Assembly: GCF_000196315.1 (NCBI RefSeq)
Contig: NC_014230.1
Span: 1,570,001-1,634,000, forward strand
Length of the DNA: 64,000 nt
Reading direction: 5' to 3'
From: Croceibacter atlanticus HTCC2559
Lineage (GTDB): Bacteria; Bacteroidota; Bacteroidia; Flavobacteriales; Flavobacteriaceae
Below the pieces are notes generated by a model. The model saw nothing but the letters and a program-made list of their open reading frames with translations, did not search any database and was not told the DNA's origin. The position numbers and the translations under genes are program-made. Shown here piece by piece: positions 26,392-34,513 of this stretch (positions within the stretch are counted from its first letter, which is position 1; each line of letters begins with the position of its first letter).

Positions 26392-27411
26392 ATGAGATTA
26401 CGTGCCAGTTCCCAAATTCTAGCACTTTTAATATTCAGCCTTTTATTGGGCATAAATTCACAAGCCCAAAAATCCAACGCTAATAGGTCTTTTAAAGACT
26501 ATTATCCAATATCTGAACGCCCTTATTTAACAGGCGGATTTGGAAATAATGATTACGAACGTATATTATTAGAGGCAAAACCCGTAGTATATTATAGCGT
26601 ATATAACGATATCCGAGAAGCTTTAAATAGAGATACTATTGTAAGAGGAGATGCTATTTATTTAAGTATACAGCCTCAGTTTAGGATTTATGATGAAAAC
26701 TCTAAACCTGTAAAGACACCATCTTATAAAGCGTTTTTAGGATTTCAATCTATAATTAAGACAAACAACAATAATTTCTTAACTGCTGCATTGGAGTCTG
26801 GTCACTTTTCAAATGGGCAGTCCGGATCTGCGTTTAGTGAGGAGTTAGAAGACAACACTCCAGAAAGTACAGCACTCTATGAAGATTTAACAGATGATAC
26901 AGATTTGGCTGCTATTTTAAATAGATCATCAGGAAACTTCTCTACCAACTTAACACGTTTGTCTTTAAACTATAGGATTAACAAATTTAATGATGAGAAT
27001 TTACCAGAAACCATACATTCATTAACCTTAACCTATCAATTATACCACAGGCGTTTCTTAGGAGCATTTCAATTTGGAGGTTATAATCCAGAAGATATAG
27101 ACATTTATGGAAGGCATCAAATAGAAGCTAGTTATGAGTTTACTTCACATTTAAAAGGATTTAGATATACTTTAGGACAAGAAGTATTCTTGCATCCAGA
27201 TGTACACCCAAGTGCAGAAGTGTTTAGGAGTGAAACCACAGCAATTGTATATCCTTGGGATAAAGACTTAGGGATATTTGCCAAATTTGCATTTGGTTAT
27301 GATGACTATAACTACAGGTTTGTAGATAGCTTCCCAAGATTTTCAATAGGATTAACTTGGGATTGGTTTACACCGTTTGTAGTTAAGCCAAATAGAGTTA
27401 CGAATCCATAA
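26392..27411 (+). CDS. Outer-membrane beta-barrel protein, possibly phospholipase A1-like
   Basis: A 339-residue exported protein: signal peptide to about residue 25 (INSQAQ), then alternating beta-barrel-type strands ([66 protein letters not shown]). The segment [13 protein letters not shown] followed later by [14 protein letters not shown] resembles the HxS...N active site of outer-membrane phospholipase A. The H-x-S spacing matches, but about 45 residues are inserted before the Asn. The phospholipase idea is therefore tentative. The barrel location is better supported. Confidence 0.65.
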   Translation: MRLRASSQILALLIFSLLLGINSQAQKSNANRSFKDYYPISERPYLTGGFGNNDYERILLEAKPVVYYSVYNDIREALNRDTIVRGDAIYLSIQPQFRIYDENSKPVKTPSYKAFLGFQSIIKTNNNNFLTAALESGHFSNGQSGSAFSEELEDNTPESTALYEDLTDDTDLAAILNRSSGNFSTNLTRLSLNYRINKFNDENLPETIHSLTLTYQLYHRRFLGAFQFGGYNPEDIDIYGRHQIEASYEFTSHLKGFRYTLGQEVFLHPDVHPSAEVFRSETTAIVYPWDKDLGIFAKFAFGYDDYNYRFVDSFPRFSIGLTWDWFTPFVVKPNRVTNP

Positions 27412-27440
27412 TATTATGGGGTTTTACATTTAGTAATTCG

Positions 27441-27448
27441 TATTTTTG
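27441..27448 (+). promoter_or_regulatory. -7 promoter element for the cyclophilin-FKBP gene
   Basis: TATTTTTG fits TAnnTTTG exactly, 22 bases before the ATG at 27471. Confidence 0.4.
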
Positions 27449-27470
27449 CACTTCATTAAAAATTACAATT

Positions 27471-28403
27471 ATGAATAATGGTTTATACGCTAAGCTTGAG
27501 ACAAGTAAAGGCGATATTCTTATACAATTAGAGTTTCAGAAAACTCCAGGAACAGTTGCCAACTTTGTAGCACTTGCAGAAGGAAAACAAGAAAATAGCG
27601 CTAAAGATTTAGGGACACCTTACTATGACGGTCTTAAATTTCACCGTGTTATTGCAGACTTTATGATACAAGGTGGAGATCCACAAGGAACTGGAGCTGG
27701 CGGTCCTGGTTACAATTTTGATGATGAGTTTCACCCAGAACTAAAGCACAATAAGCCAGGTACTTTAAGTATGGCTAATGCAGGTCCTGGAACAAATGGA
27801 AGTCAGTTTTTTATAACACATGGCGAAACAGCTTGGTTAGATAACAAGCATACTGTATTTGGTTATGTTGTTGAAGGGCAAGATGTAGTTAACAAAATAA
27901 AGCAAGGTGACCTTATAAATCATGTTGAAATTATTAGAGAAGGTGAAGATGCTGAAGCTTTTGATGCTGTTGAAACCTTTAAGAATTTTAATGAAAGCAA
28001 AGCACAACGTATAGCAGATGCTAAAAAACGTGAAGAAGAAGCTTTAGCAAAAGCAACCGAAGGTTTTACAAAAACTAACAGCGGTTTATATTATAATATC
28101 ACTAAAAAAGGTGATGGTAAAGCTGCAGAAAAAGGAAAAACAGTTTCTGTACATTACAAAGGGATGTTAATGGATGGTACAGTGTTCGATTCTTCATTTA
28201 AAAGAAATGAACCAATTGATTTTCCATTAGGTGTAGGCCAAGTAATTGCAGGTTGGGATGAAGGTATACAATTACTAAACGTAGGCGATCAAGCTACTTT
28301 AATAATTCCTTCAGATCTTGCTTATGGTGAACGTGGCGCTGGTGGTGTAATTCCTGGTGGAGCAACTCTTAAGTTTGATGTAGAGTTGGTAAATGTGAAG
28401 TAA
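27471..28403 (+). CDS. Bifunctional peptidyl-prolyl isomerase: cyclophilin-FKBP fusion
   Basis: Two unrelated isomerase folds in one 310-residue cytoplasmic chain. Residues about 5-160 are a cyclophilin with [46 protein letters not shown] and [18 protein letters not shown] charged helical linker ([27 protein letters not shown]) leads to an FKBP domain (about 205-310) with [41 protein letters not shown] and [23 protein letters not shown]. No signal peptide is present. Such fusions have been described in a few bacteria and protists. The substrate is unknown. Confidence 0.93.
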   Translation: MNNGLYAKLETSKGDILIQLEFQKTPGTVANFVALAEGKQENSAKDLGTPYYDGLKFHRVIADFMIQGGDPQGTGAGGPGYNFDDEFHPELKHNKPGTLSMANAGPGTNGSQFFITHGETAWLDNKHTVFGYVVEGQDVVNKIKQGDLINHVEIIREGEDAEAFDAVETFKNFNESKAQRIADAKKREEEALAKATEGFTKTNSGLYYNITKKGDGKAAEKGKTVSVHYKGMLMDGTVFDSSFKRNEPIDFPLGVGQVIAGWDEGIQLLNVGDQATLIIPSDLAYGERGAGGVIPGGATLKFDVELVNVK

Positions 28404-28434
28404 GAGTGATCTAAAAATCACTTTGAGATTTTAA

Positions 28435-28470
28435 AAAGGGTAAAATTTGAGTATTCAAATTTTACCCTTT
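28435..28470. terminator. Bidirectional terminator between convergent genes
   Basis: AAAGGGTAAAATTTGA (28435-28450) and its exact complement (28455-28470) form a 16-bp stem around GTAT. A-runs on one side and T-runs on the other suit both the cyclophilin-FKBP gene (plus) and the thioredoxin-like gene (minus). Confidence 0.85.
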
Positions 28471-28489
28471 ATTTGTTTAAAGCCTATAA

Positions 28490-29047
28490 TTAAGACTTCC
28501 ATTTAATATTGCAACCAATACTTGGTTTTTGATCCTTTCGTTGCGGATTGTTGTTTAATATATTATCTAAAGATTCTCTAAGGTCTCTACCATTTACAGG
28601 AATTCCATTTCCTGGTCTAGAGTTATCTAATTGACCTCTGTAAACTAGCTTTAATTCTGCATCAAATACAAAAAAGTCTGGCGTACAAGCTGCTTTGTAA
28701 GCTTTGGCTACGTCTTGGGTAGCATCAAAAAGGTAAGGGAACGGATAGTTTTCTTCTCTGGCAGTTTTCCACATAAGATCTGGATGATCTTGAGGATATT
28801 TTTCAATATCATTACTGTTTATAGCTACAAATCCAAAGCCCGTTACACGGTAATCATTTGCCGTTCTTACAAGTTCATCATTTACATGTTTTACAAAAGG
28901 GCAATGGTTACATATAAACATAACTACAGTACCTTTTGTACCTTTAATATCTTCTAAAGAATAGCTGTTTTTTGTTACAGCATCTACCAAATTAAAAGTT
29001 GGCGCTTTGGTACCTAATGGTAACATGTTGGAAGGAGTTAAAGACAT
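28490..29047 (-). CDS. Thioredoxin-fold redox protein (AhpC/TSA-like)
   Basis: A 185-residue thioredoxin-like protein. It has SNMLPLGTKAPTFNLVDAVT at the N-terminus, the redox motif CNHCPF in MFICNHCPFVKHVNDEL, VAINSNDIEKYPQDHPDLM, FPYLFDATQDVAKAYKAACTPDFFVFD and LVYRGQLDNSRPGNGIPVNGRDLR. The ATG at 29047 is chosen over an upstream one at 29086 because it gives the usual short N-terminus and no signal peptide. It probably acts as a thiol-disulfide or peroxide-reducing enzyme. The partner is unknown. Confidence 0.88.
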   Translation of the reverse strand: MSLTPSNMLPLGTKAPTFNLVDAVTKNSYSLEDIKGTKGTVVMFICNHCPFVKHVNDELVRTANDYRVTGFGFVAINSNDIEKYPQDHPDLMWKTAREENYPFPYLFDATQDVAKAYKAACTPDFFVFDAELKLVYRGQLDNSRPGNGIPVNGRDLRESLDNILNNNPQRKDQKPSIGCNIKWKS

Positions 29048-29164
29048 GCGTGTAATAATTAGAGTTATTAAACTATAGGTCATCAAAATAAGACAATGGT
29101 TACATAAAATCTCCTTAAAGTATCCTTAAAATCTTGGTAAGCCTTAGTAAGCTTAGTATCTTTA

Positions 29165-29491
29165 ATGAAAACAAAACCAATGAAAGAAGGATATACATCA
29201 TTATCAATAGCAATAAAAGACTTGCAAGAAGAAGGTTACAACGTAGATTTTAATCTTGTTGAAGAAGGCGTAGAGGCTAAGTCTAAAAAGAAAACTTGGC
29301 CAGCAGGCAAATTAGATGTTGTAAAATTTTACAGATTTGAAGGTGCCACAAATCCATCAGACAATAGCATTTTGTATGTTATTGAAACAGAAGATGGAGA
29401 AAAGGGATTGTTAGTAGATAACTACGATGCCAGCGCTACTCAAGTTTCTAAAGAGATGTTGGAAAAACTAAAAATTCATCATAATGAATAA
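29165..29491 (+). CDS. Small conserved protein, 108 aa
   Basis: A soluble, acidic protein of mixed alpha/beta character (YTSLSIAIKDLQEEGYNVDFNLVEEGVEAKSKKKTW, then VVKFYRFEGATNPSDNSILYVIETEDGEKGLLVDNY). I recall relatives in Flavobacteriia annotated as phosphoribosylpyrophosphate synthetase. The length and lack of PRPP motifs rule that out. Its end overlaps the CsaA-like gene by 8 bases, so the two are cotranslated. Function unknown. Confidence 0.75.
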   Translation: MKTKPMKEGYTSLSIAIKDLQEEGYNVDFNLVEEGVEAKSKKKTWPAGKLDVVKFYRFEGATNPSDNSILYVIETEDGEKGLLVDNYDASATQVSKEMLEKLKIHHNE

Positions 29492-29819
29492 TTTAACTTG
29501 GAGTGAGTTTGAGCGCGTAGATATGCGTGTAGGAACCATTCTTGAAGTTAAAGATTTTCCTGAGGCTAGAAATCCTGCTTATAAATTAAGAATAGATTTT
29601 GGTGAGATGCTTGGAGTTAAAAAAACTTCTGCCCAGATTACTACCCAATATTCTAAAGAAGATTTAATAGGAAGACAAATAATAGCTGTAGTAAATTTTC
29701 CTAAAAAGCAAATTGCAACATTTATGAGTGAGTGCTTAGTTTTAGGTGCAGTAAATGGAAAGGATGTCACGTTATTACATCCCGATTTAAAGGTCGAAAA
29801 CGGCTTAAAGATTGGCTAA
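29484..29819 (+). CDS. csaA: tRNA-binding protein, CsaA-like
   Basis: A 111-residue OB-fold of the tRNA_bind (EMAP II/Trbp111) family. It shows FERVDMRVGTILEVKDFPEARNPAYKLRIDFGE, KKTSAQITTQYSKEDLIGRQIIAVVNFPKKQIATFMSECLVLG and a C-terminal LLHPDLKVENGLKIG. CsaA binds tRNA and has been described as a chaperone-like, export-related protein in Bacillus. The start overlaps the previous gene by 8 bases, and a strong hairpin follows the stop. Confidence 0.9.
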   Translation: MNNLTWSEFERVDMRVGTILEVKDFPEARNPAYKLRIDFGEMLGVKKTSAQITTQYSKEDLIGRQIIAVVNFPKKQIATFMSECLVLGAVNGKDVTLLHPDLKVENGLKIG

Positions 29820-29844
29820 CGCTCTTTATTAAATTATAGATATA

Positions 29845-29878
29845 AAAAAAGCTCTGTAGAAATATACAGAGCTTTTTT
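29845..29878. terminator. Bidirectional terminator
   Basis: AAAAAAGCTCTGTA (29845-29858) and TACAGAGCTTTTTT (29865-29878) form a 14-bp stem around a six-base loop, with A and T runs inside the stem ends. It serves csaA on the plus strand and the PA2169-family gene on the minus strand. Confidence 0.88.
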
Positions 29879-29894
29879 GCATTATAGTTATAGA

Positions 29895-30371
29895 TTAATC
29901 TTTCAAATCTTCTAAAGATTTTACTTTGTGTAAAGTAGCTTTAACTTCATCTACTTGTTTAGTGAGTGTATGCTGTATTTTAGGAGGAAACTGTTGGTTG
30001 GTTAATGCATCTTCATATTCACTAACACTTGCTTTTTCTCCTCTAATACATTCTTCTAAAACAGCTTCATCGTCATTACCAGTAACAGCAGTTTTAATAT
30101 CTATCCAAGTTCTGTGTAAAGAACCTGTTACACTACCTTTTTCTTTAGGTGTTTCGTTTAAATCTCTAATTTCCTTATCTAGTTCTGTCGCAAAACGGTT
30201 TCTAAGAACAGCTTGTTGCTTAAGGAAATTTTTAAGTTGAGAGCTATCTGCATCTGTCATGGCTTTTTTATAACCAGCTTCTGCATCATAGTTCTTTTCC
30301 AGAAGTTGTTGTAAATGGTTTACAATATCTTCGTGGCTATTTTCTTTTGCTTCTTCAAGTGTGGTTTTCAT
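29895..30371 (-). CDS. PA2169 family four-helix-bundle protein (DUF2383)
   Basis: A 158-residue ferritin-like helical bundle. It has HEDIVNHLQQLLEKNYDAEAGYKKAMTDADSSQLKNFLKQQAVLRNRFATELDKEI, the spacer GSVTGSLHRTWIDIKTAVTGNDDEAVLEECIRGEKASVSEYEDAL, and IQHTLTKQVDEVKATLHKVKSL. Family members accumulate under stress in several bacteria, but no reaction is established that I know of. A perfect 20-bp palindrome at 30448-30467 lies upstream and may regulate it. Confidence 0.88.
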   Translation of the reverse strand: MKTTLEEAKENSHEDIVNHLQQLLEKNYDAEAGYKKAMTDADSSQLKNFLKQQAVLRNRFATELDKEIRDLNETPKEKGSVTGSLHRTWIDIKTAVTGNDDEAVLEECIRGEKASVSEYEDALTNQQFPPKIQHTLTKQVDEVKATLHKVKSLEDLKD

Positions 30372-30447
30372 AGTATTATTTTTTTGTTTACCTAAAGATA
30401 CTAAGGATTCAACAAAAAAATATAATTTAAAGACCAGCTTGTGAGAG

Positions 30448-30467
30448 GTTTAACACTTGTGTTAAAC
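30448..30467. promoter_or_regulatory. 20-bp perfect palindrome upstream of the PA2169-family gene
   Basis: GTTTAACAC, TT, GTGTTAAAC: two perfect 9-base arms around two bases. It lies about 80 bases upstream of the PA2169-family start and about 40 bases downstream of the ABC-F stop, with no T-run to make it a terminator. The size and symmetry fit an operator for a dimeric regulator. Confidence 0.5.
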
Positions 30468-30509
30468 TAATTATAAAGTGATTTTTTTATGTGGTGTTAA
30501 TTGCAACGA

Positions 30510-32378
30510 TTAACCCTCAGCGGTCATTGAAAGCTCAAGCCAGCGTTCTTCTTTTTCTGTAATGGCATCATTAATTTCACCAAGACGTTTCGATTTTTTT
30601 TCAATGTCTTCTGGAGATAAATCATTTAAGAATTCTTGTTGAAGTTTCGCCTTTTCCTTTTCTAACTTCTCAATATCTTTTTCTAATCGCTTAAACTCTT
30701 TTTGTTCACTATAGGATAATCCTCCTGAGCTTTGGTTTTCTTTCCAAGAAGATTTTTGTTCAGTAGGCTTAGGTTCATTTTTCTTTGGTTCTGGTGCCTT
30801 AGAGGCATCATAAGCACGGTAATCTGAGTAATTACCAGGAAAATCTGTTATGGTTCCTTCACCTTCAAACACCAATAGGTGATCTACTATTTTATCCATA
30901 AAGTAACGGTCGTGAGATACCACCAAAAGGCAACCAGGAAAATCTAACAAGAAGTTTTCTAGGACATTTAGAGTAAGTATATCAAGATCATTAGTAGGTT
31001 CATCTAATATTAAAAAGTTGGGGTTTTGTATGAGTACAGTACATAGGTATAAACGTTTTTGCTCACCACCACTTAATTTTTCAACAAAATCATATTGCTT
31101 TTTCCTGTCAAATAAAAAGCGTTCTAAAAGTTGAGCTGCAGAAATAGTACGGCCTTTCTTAAGAGGTATATGGTCTCCAAATTCTTTGATTACATCTATT
31201 ACTTTTTGGCCTTCTTTTATTGTAATCCCTTTTTGTGTGTAATATCCAAATTTTACGGTTTCACCTATTACAATCTTTCCGGTATCTGGTTTTAAGTTAC
31301 CGGTAAGCATATTTAGGAATGTACTTTTACCAGTACCATTTTTTCCAATAATGCCAGCACGCTCACCAGGTTGAAAATTATAATCAAAATTTGCAAAAAG
31401 ATTCTTGTTCTCAAAAGCTTTAGATACATTGTGCAACTCCACAATCTTATTACCCAAACGTTCCATATTAAGCTCAAGCTGCACTTCGTGATCATTACGA
31501 CGTTTATGTGCTCTTGCCTTAATATCTGAAAAATCGTCTATTCTAGATTTAGATTTTGTTGTTCTTGCTTTTGGCTGTCTACGCATCCACTCCAACTCCT
31601 TTTTGTAAAGTTGTTTCGCTTTCTCGGTATTGGTTTGCTCAACACTATGGCGTTGTTCTTTTTTTTCGAGATAATAGCTATAGTTTCCTTTGTAGCTATA
31701 CAGTTGACCGTTGTCTAGCTCAATAATTTCGTTGCACACACGATCTAAGAAATAGCGATCGTGAGTAACCATAAAGAGTGTAAGATTTTCAACTCTAAAA
31801 TACTCTTCTAACCATTCAATCATTTCTAAATCTAAATGGTTGGTTGGTTCATCTAAAACAAGAAGTTCTGGTTTGTTAAGAAGTATAGTTGCAAGAGCAA
31901 GACGTTTTTTTTGACCACCAGAAAGATTATTTACCTTCTTGTTTAAATCTTCTAATTTTAATTTAAAAAGAATTTGCTTGTATTGCGTTTCGAAATCCCA
32001 AGCATTTTGAGCATCCATTTGTTCAAAAGCCTTTTGGTAAGCATCTGCATCATCTGGGTTTTTGAGAGCTTGTTCATAGCGTTCAATAATTTTTAAAGTG
32101 TCATTGTCTGAAGCAAAAATAGTTTCCTCTATGCTAAGCTCTGGATTAAGATTTGGTTCCTGAGCAAGAAATTCAACTTTAAGGCCATTTCTGTAAATTA
32201 CATTTCCTTGGTCTGGTTGGTCTGCGCCAGATAGTATATTGAGCAAAGAAGTTTTACCAGTTCCGTTTTTAGCAACAAAGCCAATTTTTTGACCTTCACT
32301 TATTCCAAAGGAAATGTCTGTGAACAAAATGCGTTCTCCATATGATTTGGAGATGTTTTCAAATGAAGCGTAATTCAA
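30510..32378 (-). CDS. ABC-F family ATPase (Uup-like)
   Basis: A soluble protein of 622 residues with two ABC cassettes and no membrane segments. Walker A motifs are GKNGTGKTSLL (first) and GKNGTGKSTFL (second), signature motifs are LSGGQKKRLALA and LSGGEQKRLYL, and Walker B regions are LLVLDEPTNHLD and FLILDEPTNDLD. The interdomain linker is basic (ELEWMRRQPKARTTKSKSRIDDFSDIKARAHKRR). A C-terminal coiled coil (EFKRLEKDIEKLEKEKAKLQQEFLNDL) is the Uup type. ABC-F proteins act on ribosomes, and Uup also affects branched DNA. The start is TTG at 32378. Confidence 0.93.
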   Translation of the reverse strand: MNYASFENISKSYGERILFTDISFGISEGQKIGFVAKNGTGKTSLLNILSGADQPDQGNVIYRNGLKVEFLAQEPNLNPELSIEETIFASDNDTLKIIERYEQALKNPDDADAYQKAFEQMDAQNAWDFETQYKQILFKLKLEDLNKKVNNLSGGQKKRLALATILLNKPELLVLDEPTNHLDLEMIEWLEEYFRVENLTLFMVTHDRYFLDRVCNEIIELDNGQLYSYKGNYSYYLEKKEQRHSVEQTNTEKAKQLYKKELEWMRRQPKARTTKSKSRIDDFSDIKARAHKRRNDHEVQLELNMERLGNKIVELHNVSKAFENKNLFANFDYNFQPGERAGIIGKNGTGKSTFLNMLTGNLKPDTGKIVIGETVKFGYYTQKGITIKEGQKVIDVIKEFGDHIPLKKGRTISAAQLLERFLFDRKKQYDFVEKLSGGEQKRLYLCTVLIQNPNFLILDEPTNDLDILTLNVLENFLLDFPGCLLVVSHDRYFMDKIVDHLLVFEGEGTITDFPGNYSDYRAYDASKAPEPKKNEPKPTEQKSSWKENQSSGGLSYSEQKEFKRLEKDIEKLEKEKAKLQQEFLNDLSPEDIEKKSKRLGEINDAITEKEERWLELSMTAEG

Positions 32379-32556
32379 TGTATTTTCTTTTTTGCAAAAT
32401 ACGTAGAAATATTCCGATTGCGCACCATTAGAGTTTTACTTTAATAGCAATATTCTTATTCTTTTTATTAGTAATTAATCTGAAATTTCTAAAGTGATTA
32501 GAAAACCCACATTCTTCAATTGAAAAAAATAATGTGAATATTTTACGTATAAACTT

Positions 32557-32564
32557 TACTTTTG
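32557..32564 (+). promoter_or_regulatory. -7 promoter element at the start of the polysaccharide region
   Basis: TACTTTTG fits TAnnTTTG exactly. It would leave a leader of about 85 bases before the ATG at 32656. The rest of the 277-bp gap before it shows nothing I can name. Confidence 0.4.
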
Positions 32565-32655
32565 AAAACTAGAAACCTATAATGCTGAATTAAATTTACA
32601 CTAATTGTAAATTGGGATAAAGCAAAGATTTATTTTAATTGTTTGAAACAAATTT

Positions 32656-33486
32656 ATGAGCGCGAAGAAAAAGATTTTAGCTGTTTTAGTAAATTATGGA
32701 GATGAGCAAATTTCCTATTTAGTGCGCGTTGTTAATGAGTTAAACAGTTTTGAGAATTACGATACAACAATAGTTGTAAATTCTAACATACCATTAGAGT
32801 TACCAAATGTTGAAACAGTAAATGTTATAACTTTAGATAATTACCAGTACTTACCATTAACCTGTAGAAAGGTAATTTGGGACAATAAAGACAACTATGA
32901 TATTTTTATATATGGTGAGAATGACCATTTATTTAAAGAACATCATGTTGATAAACATATTGAGTACAGTAAATTATTACCTAATGATAGAATTACAGGG
33001 TTAATACAATACGAAGAAGACCCACAAGGCAATAAATATTATCCAGGATATCATGCCGATTTTGAATGGGATTATAATTCTGTTGAGCGTCATGGCAATA
33101 AGGTATTTGCACATTTTTCTAATGTACACCAAGCTACATTTATAATTACTAAAGATGAATTACTACGAGTAGGAGAAGTCTTTAATTTTAATGAATTGGT
33201 AAAGGTTAAACGACCTAATGCTTTGGTGAGATTAGTAAATAAAATAAAGAAAGCACTAAATATGCCTTATTTTAAAGTTAAGGAGTATAGTGTGAAATGC
33301 AAGGTGAATACAGATGTTTATGAGTATGCTAATATGAAAAAACTTATCTGTATATCAGAGTTTGAAGATAATTTAATTCATCACCTACCAAACTTATATA
33401 TTGAAGGAAATTTAGGAAGGACTAAACAACGCTCTGAAGATGATAAAATGAAAGCTGCAGTAAAAAAGCTTTTAAAAACAGCTTAA
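32656..33486 (+). CDS. Glycosyltransferase-like protein, first gene of the polysaccharide region
   Basis: A 276-residue soluble protein that starts like a GT-A fold (KKILAVLVNYGDEQISYLVRVVNELNSF, then DTTIVVNSN). In place of DxD it has IFIYGENDHLF at about residue 90, followed by RITGLIQYEEDP and HQATFIITKDELL. I do not recognise a precise family. It stands 224 bp before wza with its own promoter element. A sugar transferase or sugar-processing role is inferred from fold and neighbourhood. Confidence 0.65.
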   Translation: MSAKKKILAVLVNYGDEQISYLVRVVNELNSFENYDTTIVVNSNIPLELPNVETVNVITLDNYQYLPLTCRKVIWDNKDNYDIFIYGENDHLFKEHHVDKHIEYSKLLPNDRITGLIQYEEDPQGNKYYPGYHADFEWDYNSVERHGNKVFAHFSNVHQATFIITKDELLRVGEVFNFNELVKVKRPNALVRLVNKIKKALNMPYFKVKEYSVKCKVNTDVYEYANMKKLICISEFEDNLIHHLPNLYIEGNLGRTKQRSEDDKMKAAVKKLLKTA

Positions 33487-33683
33487 CTAAACGGTAAATA
33501 ACCAAATGTCAATACGAAACATAGAGTTATATGTTAACGTATTAAAGAGAATTTTAAATTTAAAGTTCTACTAGTTGTAAACTCATATTTGTAAATCTAA
33601 GCATACAATTTACCATCAATTTAAACAACTAAAAGAAAAACACCTATTGCTGTTATCTGGTTTTTACTTTACAGCTTAAAACC

Positions 33684-33691
33684 TATATTTG
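33684..33691 (+). promoter_or_regulatory. -7 promoter element for the wza-wzc operon
   Basis: TATATTTG fits TAnnTTTG exactly. A T-rich TTTTTAC about 18-20 bases upstream may act as -33. It is 20 bases before the wza ATG. The 224-bp gap holds no gene and no obvious JUMPstart-like sequence. Confidence 0.45.
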
Positions 33692-33710
33692 TCTAATAAT
33701 ATCTTTCCCC

Positions 33711-34511
33711 ATGAGAATTGTACATATCATAATTATCATGCTAGTTGTAGTAAGTGTCTCATCGTGTGTAAGCACAGAGCGATTAACTTATTTACAGGAG
33801 AATACATCTCAGCTTGATAGTGTTGTAAATGTGCAACGTATACAGCAACCTTACCGTTTACAGGTTAATGATTTATTGAGTATAAAGATTAAAACTTTAG
33901 ATCAAGATTTATCTGCAATGTTTAATCCTTCGCCTAAAGAGACCTCTTCAAGCCAAAATCAAGGAGAAGAAGGATTGTATTATGAAGGTTTCTTTGTTGA
34001 TGCCAGAGGAAATATAAGAGTTCCAGAATTAGGTGAGGTTTATGTATTAGGGTTAACTCAAAAAGAAGTTAGACTGAAGATTGAAGAATTGCTTTATAAA
34101 AATTATTTTAAGGAAGAAACATCAAAGCTTTTTGTAACAGTACAACTAGCAGGAATACGTTATACAACATTAGGAGAAATAGGTACAGGAAGCCAAGTGC
34201 TTTATAAGACTCAGGTTACCATTATGGAAGCTATTGCAAATGCTGGAGATATAGCCGTAACTGGAGACAGGACAGACGTAAAAATTGTAAGAACCTATCC
34301 AGATGGCGTGCGTGTTCACCATATAGATTTAACATCGTTAGATGCAGTAAACTCTCCATATTATTTTATACAGCCTAATGATTTAATAGTTGTAGACCCA
34401 TTACCTCAAAAAGCATTAGGTACGGGAACAACAGGAATACAATCTTTTACAACTGCAATTTCTGTGCTTACCCTATTAGTTACAACAGTTTTATTATTTG
34501 TTAGATTATAA
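33711..34511 (+). CDS. wza: Polysaccharide export lipoprotein (Wza family)
   Basis: The outer-membrane export channel subunit. A 266-residue lipoprotein with Cys19 in the lipobox VSSC. The Poly_export domain begins QPYRLQVNDLLSIKIKTLDQDL and has VDARGNIRVPELGEVYVLGLTQKEVRLKIEELL. An SLBB-like segment follows (YTTLGEIGTGSQVLYKTQVTIMEAIANAGDI). The last 20 residues form a hydrophobic helix (FTTAISVLTLLVTTVLLFV), which fits the C-terminal amphipathic barrel helix of Wza. It precedes wzc by two bases. Confidence 0.93.
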   Translation: MRIVHIIIIMLVVVSVSSCVSTERLTYLQENTSQLDSVVNVQRIQQPYRLQVNDLLSIKIKTLDQDLSAMFNPSPKETSSSQNQGEEGLYYEGFFVDARGNIRVPELGEVYVLGLTQKEVRLKIEELLYKNYFKEETSKLFVTVQLAGIRYTTLGEIGTGSQVLYKTQVTIMEAIANAGDIAVTGDRTDVKIVRTYPDGVRVHHIDLTSLDAVNSPYYFIQPNDLIVVDPLPQKALGTGTTGIQSFTTAISVLTLLVTTVLLFVRL

Positions 34512-34513
34512 GG

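Noticed and set aside
29165-29491. Naming as phosphoribosylpyrophosphate synthetase
   Set aside because: 108 residues without the PRPP-binding loop. The label I recall for relatives is not supported by sequence.
33487-33710. JUMPstart/ops-like antitermination site before the polysaccharide operon
   Set aside because: No GGCGGTAG-like element is visible in the leader. Only a -7 element is supported.
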